Source: Cryptomeria japonica
Taxonomy: Eukaryota; Streptophyta; Pinopsida; Cupressales; Cupressaceae
NCBI RefSeq assembly: GCF_030272615.1
Contig: NC_081413.1
Coordinates: forward strand, 723,750,649 to 723,814,648
Reading direction: 5' to 3'
Length of the DNA: 64,000 nucleotides
The position numbers and the translations under genes are program-made. This document shows, in pieces, positions 59,537-64,000 of the stretch (its first letter is position 1; the number at the start of each line of letters is the position of its first letter). Below the pieces are notes generated by a model, which was given only the letters and a program-made list of their open reading frames with translations, made no database searches and had not been told where the DNA came from.

Positions 59537-59745
59537 TGAAGCCCACAGATGATATAGAAAACTCTTAGTTTTTGGCTTTCCAATTCTGCTAAAATATTTT
59601 TGGGTTGACTGGAATGGGTAAATCTAAACTGATTTTTATTTACATCTTTGTTAAGCCCACATATAATATAGAAAACTCTTAGAATTTGGCTTACCAGTTC
59701 TGTAAAAAAGTTTTTGGGTTGACAGTAATGGATAAATTTAAACGC
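59537..59745 (+). repeat. 114-bp tandem duplication of the GLR leader and start region
   Basis: GCCCACA.AT.ATATAGAAAACTCTTAG occurs at about 59540 and 59654. TTTTTGGGTTGAC.G.AATGG occurs at 59599 and 59713. The offset is a constant 114 bp. The duplication includes the initiator ATG context, so the upstream copy has its own ATG at 59614. Confidence 0.85.
59614..59682 (+). CDS. upstream ORF in the GLR leader, 22 residues
   Basis: ATG GGT AAA begins in the upstream copy of the duplicated start region and ends at TAG 59680-59682, 45 bp before the main ATG. The first residues (MGKSKL) parallel the main start (MDKFKR). If the transcript starts upstream of 59614, this uORF would be read first and could lower translation of the receptor. 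That effect is inference. Confidence 0.4.
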   Translation: MGKSKLIFIYIFVKPTYNIENS

Positions 59746-60025
59746 TCCTTCCCTATGATTCTGAATTTGTTGTCATTTATGCTGTTGGGTGGTGCACCCC
59801 ATTTGATATTTCCCTGCCTCTGCCTAGCACAAAATGGAGTTAGACCTGCAACTGTGAACGTGGGTGCTATTGTCTCTTATAATACCACTATTGGAAGAGT
59901 GTCAAGGAAGGCCATTGAATTGGCTGTAGAAGATGTGAATAATGATAAAACTCTGCTTAATGAAACTCAACTTGTGCTTACAATGGTGGACTCCAACCGT
60001 AGTGCTTTCATAGGTACTTTGGCAG
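59728..60025 (+). CDS. glutamate receptor-like channel (GLR), first coding exon, partial gene
   Basis: From ATG 59728 (MDKFKRSFPM) the protein has a hydrophobic signal peptide (LNLLSFMLLGG ... LIFPCLCLAQN). It then has the opening of the plant GLR amino-terminal ligand-binding domain: TVNVGAIVSYNTTIGRVSRKA, AIELAVEDVNND, and LVLTMVDSNRSAFIGTLAG. These are the hallmark blocks of plant GLRs (VNVGAI.S..STIG, A.EAAV.DVN, D.N.SGF.G). The exon ends at a GTATGT donor at 60026. The first 14 residues of the longer frame, from 59686, lie before the signal peptide and are less likely. Family role: plasma-membrane calcium-permeable channel gated by amino acids. No later exon is seen before the window ends, so the first intron is at least 3.97 kb or the gene is truncated. 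Confidence 0.85.
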
Positions 60026-61860
60026 GTATGTTTAAGTTTCAGTAGCACTGAGATCACTATAGAATTTTAAATGAATAAACTTGGTCTTTTAAATGGAATG
60101 AACTCATGACCATCTGAGATGTTAAGAAAAATGTTGGTATGCTAAGGTGGTTTTAGCCATATTGTCATGCTAACTTTGCGCCAATATGCAACATCATAAT
60201 TATTGCAAGTTATTCTTTTGTTCGGTAGTATCACAATTACTGGTTCAGGAGAAACATGTAATAGATTCCAAATTATAGGAAACTTTTGATGTTAGGACCA
60301 TATTGCCAGGATTTCATTTGTTCTATGACAGTTAACAATAACAAGTAGATCTCAAGCCCCGGAGATAAAAAGAAGAGAAGACAGAGTAAATGGAACCATG
60401 GAAACCCAAATTCAGACATATTCTAGGTGGGTGTGAATTATTAGTGTTTTCAGCTACTGTCATGTAGATTTGTAGGTTTTAAGCTGCGAGGCACAGGAGT
60501 CAGGGCTCAAATACAAGCCTGTGCTTATTGGCCTTTTTAGTCTGAGCTGTTAGTTGGAGAAAATCTCCATTAACCATTAAGGAGTATGCATTATGCACCT
60601 GTTGCCATCCGCAGGGGTTCGTGGTGGCCCTGGTACTGCTTTCATCTGCAGTAGGAATCACCTCAGCCCTGTGAACTGTAAAATCTGAATAGTTTCATCC
60701 CGTTATATCTGGAAGAATCCTAATCTAGATGGGTACTTGCTCAATGATGGAACCTTCTGTAGTTTTGTGGCAAATTACAAACAGAAGACAAATATTACAG
60801 TTTTTAAGTTTTTGTTTAAATTCAGATCTTGCTTTTCGCTTTCCAGAGGAACAAGAAGCAATGAAAGATTTGACTAGAACTTTCTTATGACTATAGAATA
60901 GCAGGCAAATCTTTTCGCTTCAAAAAATAAAAATTATAAATATTGTATGCTAAGACTTCAGCAATATTATAGAACTCATTCTTGGTGATCGGAAGACCGA
61001 AATTATGATTTGTATGGGATTTATATAAAATTTCGGCTAGCAAGTGTAAAGAATATTTTCGGAATTCCAACGTCTAGATTAAAGCCTGTTGTAGCCTGAA
61101 GAACCAATGTAGCGTAGTATGGCCTTAAACCCTCAAAGGGTTTAGAGGAATCAGATATTCTAAGGGACCTTGAGTTTTCAAACTGAGGAATTCTCCACGA
61201 ATATGCTATTGTTTACTAAATCAGAAGAGAAATTAATTCAGCACCTTTGAACAAGCCACAACTTGCAATGCCTTACCAGTACCTCTCAGTTATTAATAAT
61301 ATGACAGCTCCTTACTATTTCAGTCGGAGAAGGCCACAATAGTAGGATAGAAATCTACCTGCTCCTTACCATTTCAGTCCTAGAAGACCACAATATTCGG
61401 TTAGAGTTCTCAACTAATAATTTTATGATAAATCTTTAATGCAAGTGAAATAAAACACTAGTTTAGCTTTTTTAATTATTGTCGTGTATTTAAACAGCCA
61501 AGTATGTTTGTTAGAGCTCCAATGTTGGCCTCAGGTATCCATCCCCAAATGCAGAAATCATCGTCTAACATTCCAAGTGCTTTAAGATGATACAGCTTTT
61601 TCTACTTATATCTGCGCCCTGATTAATTAAGTTAAAAATAGTGCTGCACCGTCCTGGTACTTTCCAAGATACGCCATTCTTCCCCTGGCGTTTTTTATAT
61701 ATATATTTTTTATAACATATTCTGTTAAATCTAAACATTTGAGTTCTTTCTCTCAGATTTCATCTCTCAGACGCACCCTTCAAATTTACAGATCAACAAA
61801 TACTTCTTATATAGAATTAAGATTGTAAATGGTGGATTTTATTTTCTGCTATATTTTCTT
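60026..61860 (+). other. presumed GLR intron 1, proximal part
   Basis: No GLR exon motif is readable in any frame. There is a small duplication at about 61309-61410, where CTCCTTAC.ATTTCAGTC is followed by AGAAG.CCACAATA in both copies (about 50-bp period). Otherwise unremarkable non-coding DNA. Confidence 0.55.
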
Positions 61861-63350
61861 TCAAGGTGTCTCATAACATGGGAAAAAGTTTTTTGTTTTT
61901 TTTGACTTTCTTTTACTTTTCTGGAGATGATTCAATTATTCCTTTTGTCTATTTTAATATTTCCATCTCTAAGATGATTTTCTCTGCAAGTTCATATTTA
62001 ATGTGGATCACTTCCAGAGCTGTGACATCTTGGGCCACCTCCAGTGATAGGCTCTATTAATCTCATTGAAGTCTCAAAACTCTTCTGCTTTCCCAGTAGA
62101 ATCATCAACATTTCCCCCTTTGAGGTAACACCCCTCATCATCTTCATCCTACTCATCCTCTTCATTTTCATCCAATTCATTCTACTCACCATTTAATTTG
62201 CTTCTCTTGTCTGATTTCTTCTTCCTCATGATATATCATGAAGTTTTATTTGAGACATCAAGGAAATAAACTTACACAGCTGATACTAGAAGCTATGCAC
62301 AACAACAGTATAGACTGTGGAAATCATATATCTACTATCTCCTCTTTTCCAAACTCTTTGCAAATTACGTTTGAGGGCCTTCCATCCATTAATATTTTTG
62401 CCAACTATTCAAAGGATTCATCTTTCTCTTGTTCTAGCAGTTCTAACCCTTGACGAATCCAAGATTCTATGGCTTTCCCCACTGAAAATATTATTCTCAC
62501 AATTCTTTATGTCTTTCTCACAACCCTTCATTTTTTGCTTTCCAATTTTTTGTTGCCTCACACTGCTCCAGTGCCCACAATAATTCCTCCAACTCAAACT
62601 CTATTATTTTGCAAATTTCTTTGCTTTTCTTTTGTTTGTTTCTGCTTCTTCCTCTCTCTGTTCTTTCCTTCCAACTTGATTATCTTCTGTTATACATCAT
62701 AAGACAACTCTATCAATGCATCTATAGCCACAGCCACAGCTTCCCTCTGAGCTATTCAGAACTCTTCTCATGAATTCTCTACTCTCAGCATCATAGGATG
62801 CTCTGATACCAAACTGATGCAGACACTTTCCTGAACCTGCAAGTTAATATCTAAGACAATACTTTGTTCAAGAGAAGTATTACTCAATGCTACAAACAAT
62901 ATCAAAACAACAAAAGATAGAGAGGATGGATCATATCAAACTTGTGTCAAGACAAAATGCAATGATTGGTATAACTCGTCAACTCAGATCAGACAAACAA
63001 ACAAAGATGAATGCAGCATATAGAAAGATTTACTGCAGAAAATAATAAACATGCGACATCAATAATCTTCATTTTATATGAGAAGGAATAATCTCTAAAC
63101 TGTGTAACTTTCCCTACTTTAACAATCATGTGTTCCAATTACAGCCCCAAAGGGCTCACAAAGCAAAAGACTCCTAGGTTGACTCTTAACTCCAAAGATA
63201 GCAAACAAATAACAGTTGTTTCTCTAATCCCACAAAGACTGATCAGTTTTACAGACTGCTAAAATTAGTAAATGCAATCAGCCCTGAATTCTCAACAAAC
63301 TCAGATACAGGAAGAAACATTTAACTAGCCCCTGATTTAGTGGTGAATCA
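61861..63350 (-). mobile_element. minus-strand copia-like remnant in the presumed GLR intron
   Basis: At 62800-62813 the minus strand reads TTTGGTATCAGAGC, a perfect initiator-Met primer site. It directly follows a TG...-type LTR edge at 62815 (plus strand TGATGCAGACAC). The LTR therefore extends right from 62815, to an end I could not fix (about 63350). The interior lies to the left and has only decayed coding sequence with charged, gag-like residues. No pol motif was found, and no second LTR is evident on the left. Confidence 0.55.
62800..62813 (-). other. primer-binding site, initiator tRNA-Met type
   Basis: The minus strand TTTGGTATCAGAGC is one base from the LTR edge at 62815. The match to the standard plant initiator-Met primer site is exact over TGGTATCAGAGC. 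Confidence 0.8.
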
Positions 63351-63579
63351 GTTACATTTGAGCTACTGGTCCTGGTACAGGCATGGGTATAGCAGTACGA
63401 CAGTTTTTTTTTTCCTTGGATACGGATATGGGTTTGGACACACACACACACCTATATAAAATAGTAGTGATACTTTTAATTGTCAATAAACAAAATATTT
63501 ATGTATTTCATAATTTGCAAAAATGAAAATACTCATAAATTCATAATTGAGTGATTCATCAAATGTCAATATACAATGA
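63351..63579. other. non-coding, with short CA run
   Basis: Contains an ACACAC run near 63439-63450 and AT-rich sequence. Nothing else seen. Confidence 0.5.
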
Positions 63580-63654
63580 AAATTTCAATCAATATTTAAC
63601 AATCTTCATGTTGCAAGTGTGGCAATAGGAGTGACGCATATCCTTGCGGAAACA

Positions 63655-64000
63655 ATGAAGGGAGTTTCTACAGGGATAGGAGTAGGAGATTCTGGTGATG
63701 ACGATGGGGACAATGCTTCTGTTGAAGACAGCGAAGGTGGGTCAAACAGTTATCTTCCCTTGGTGTTGGTGGGAGCTCCCAGTGTTGATGTTGATGATGG
63801 CTCCTACGAGGAGGGAGTGGATGGAGTTGTCCCTACAGCTGCTTTGGAATGGTTTTTTTTTTCAAGTGACATGGATCCTTGGGATGAGGATGAAACCCTT
63901 TTTGATACCCTCATGGAGACCCACTTGAAGACCAAGTTTTTTGTGTCCTTTGACAGATGTTATGGTCTAGAGGACTCTATTGAGGATGTCCTACTTCACG
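63655..64000 (+). CDS. partial open frame of unknown function, running off the window
   Basis: From ATG 63655 the frame stays open for 115 codons to the window edge, and upstream it is open back to 63580. The product is acidic: GDSGDDDGDNASVEDSEGG near residues 11-29, then DVDDGSYEEGVDG, then MDPWDEDETLFDTLMETHLK. Its base composition is more GC-rich than the flanks, which supports coding. I recognise no domain. It could be a retroelement polyprotein or a host gene fragment. It does not look like a later GLR exon. Confidence 0.45.
   Translation, partial: MKGVSTGIGVGDSGDDDGDNASVEDSEGGSNSYLPLVLVGAPSVDVDDGSYEEGVDGVVPTAALEWFFFSSDMDPWDEDETLFDTLMETHLKTKFFVSFDRCYGLEDSIEDVLLH

Overview
The window looks like repeat-dominated nuclear DNA of a seed plant with a large genome, probably a gymnosperm. 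The reasons are very low gene density, AT-rich spacers, several generations of LTR retrotransposons including one nested inside another, a plant-type glutamate receptor-like (GLR) gene whose first intron runs at least 4 kb, and decayed plant-lineage Ty3/gypsy, copia-like and LINE elements. The species assignment is inference. Only one host gene can be supported with confidence: the first coding exon of a GLR gene near the right end. A second open frame runs off the right edge and is not recognised.

Layout. 1-2150 is unassigned repeat-like DNA. 2155-2965 is an old, diverged LTR copy. 3097-9964 is a complete non-autonomous LTR retrotransposon on the minus strand, with only a gag-like frame, sitting in a microsatellite. 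10186-21450 is AT-rich non-coding DNA with short tandem duplications and two LTR-like remnants. 21455-27700 holds a dispersed repeat family that includes a 162-bp tandem duplication and a large imperfect palindrome centred near 22640, whose right arm is interrupted by about 2.5 kb with direct terminal repeats.

From about 27960 to 53835 lies a very large Ty3/gypsy element, probably Tat lineage, on the minus strand. Its right LTR, primer-binding site, 4.4-kb leader, gag, protease, RT, two RNase H domains and integrase are all visible but broken by stops and frameshifts. Downstream of pol, on the opposite strand, it carries a separate transcription unit: TATA box, short exon, 1.1-kb intron, and a plant mobile domain (PMD) protein. 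Its integrase gene is split by a 7.66-kb copia-like LTR element (33222-40877) flanked by a perfect 5-bp target duplication. That inner element has gag but no pol, and instead has a roughly 1,085-codon second frame of unknown function.

53836-55000 is another copy of the dispersed repeat, 56455-58190 is a 5'-truncated LINE, and 59430-60025 is the promoter region, leader and first exon of the GLR gene. A minus-strand copia-like remnant lies in the presumed GLR intron.

The most unusual points are three. The inner element carries a large unknown ORF2. The outer element has an antisense PMD gene. And both convergent transcription units of the outer element, gag-pol and PMD, begin with arrays of the same TAGCGCAT-like word in the sense orientation.
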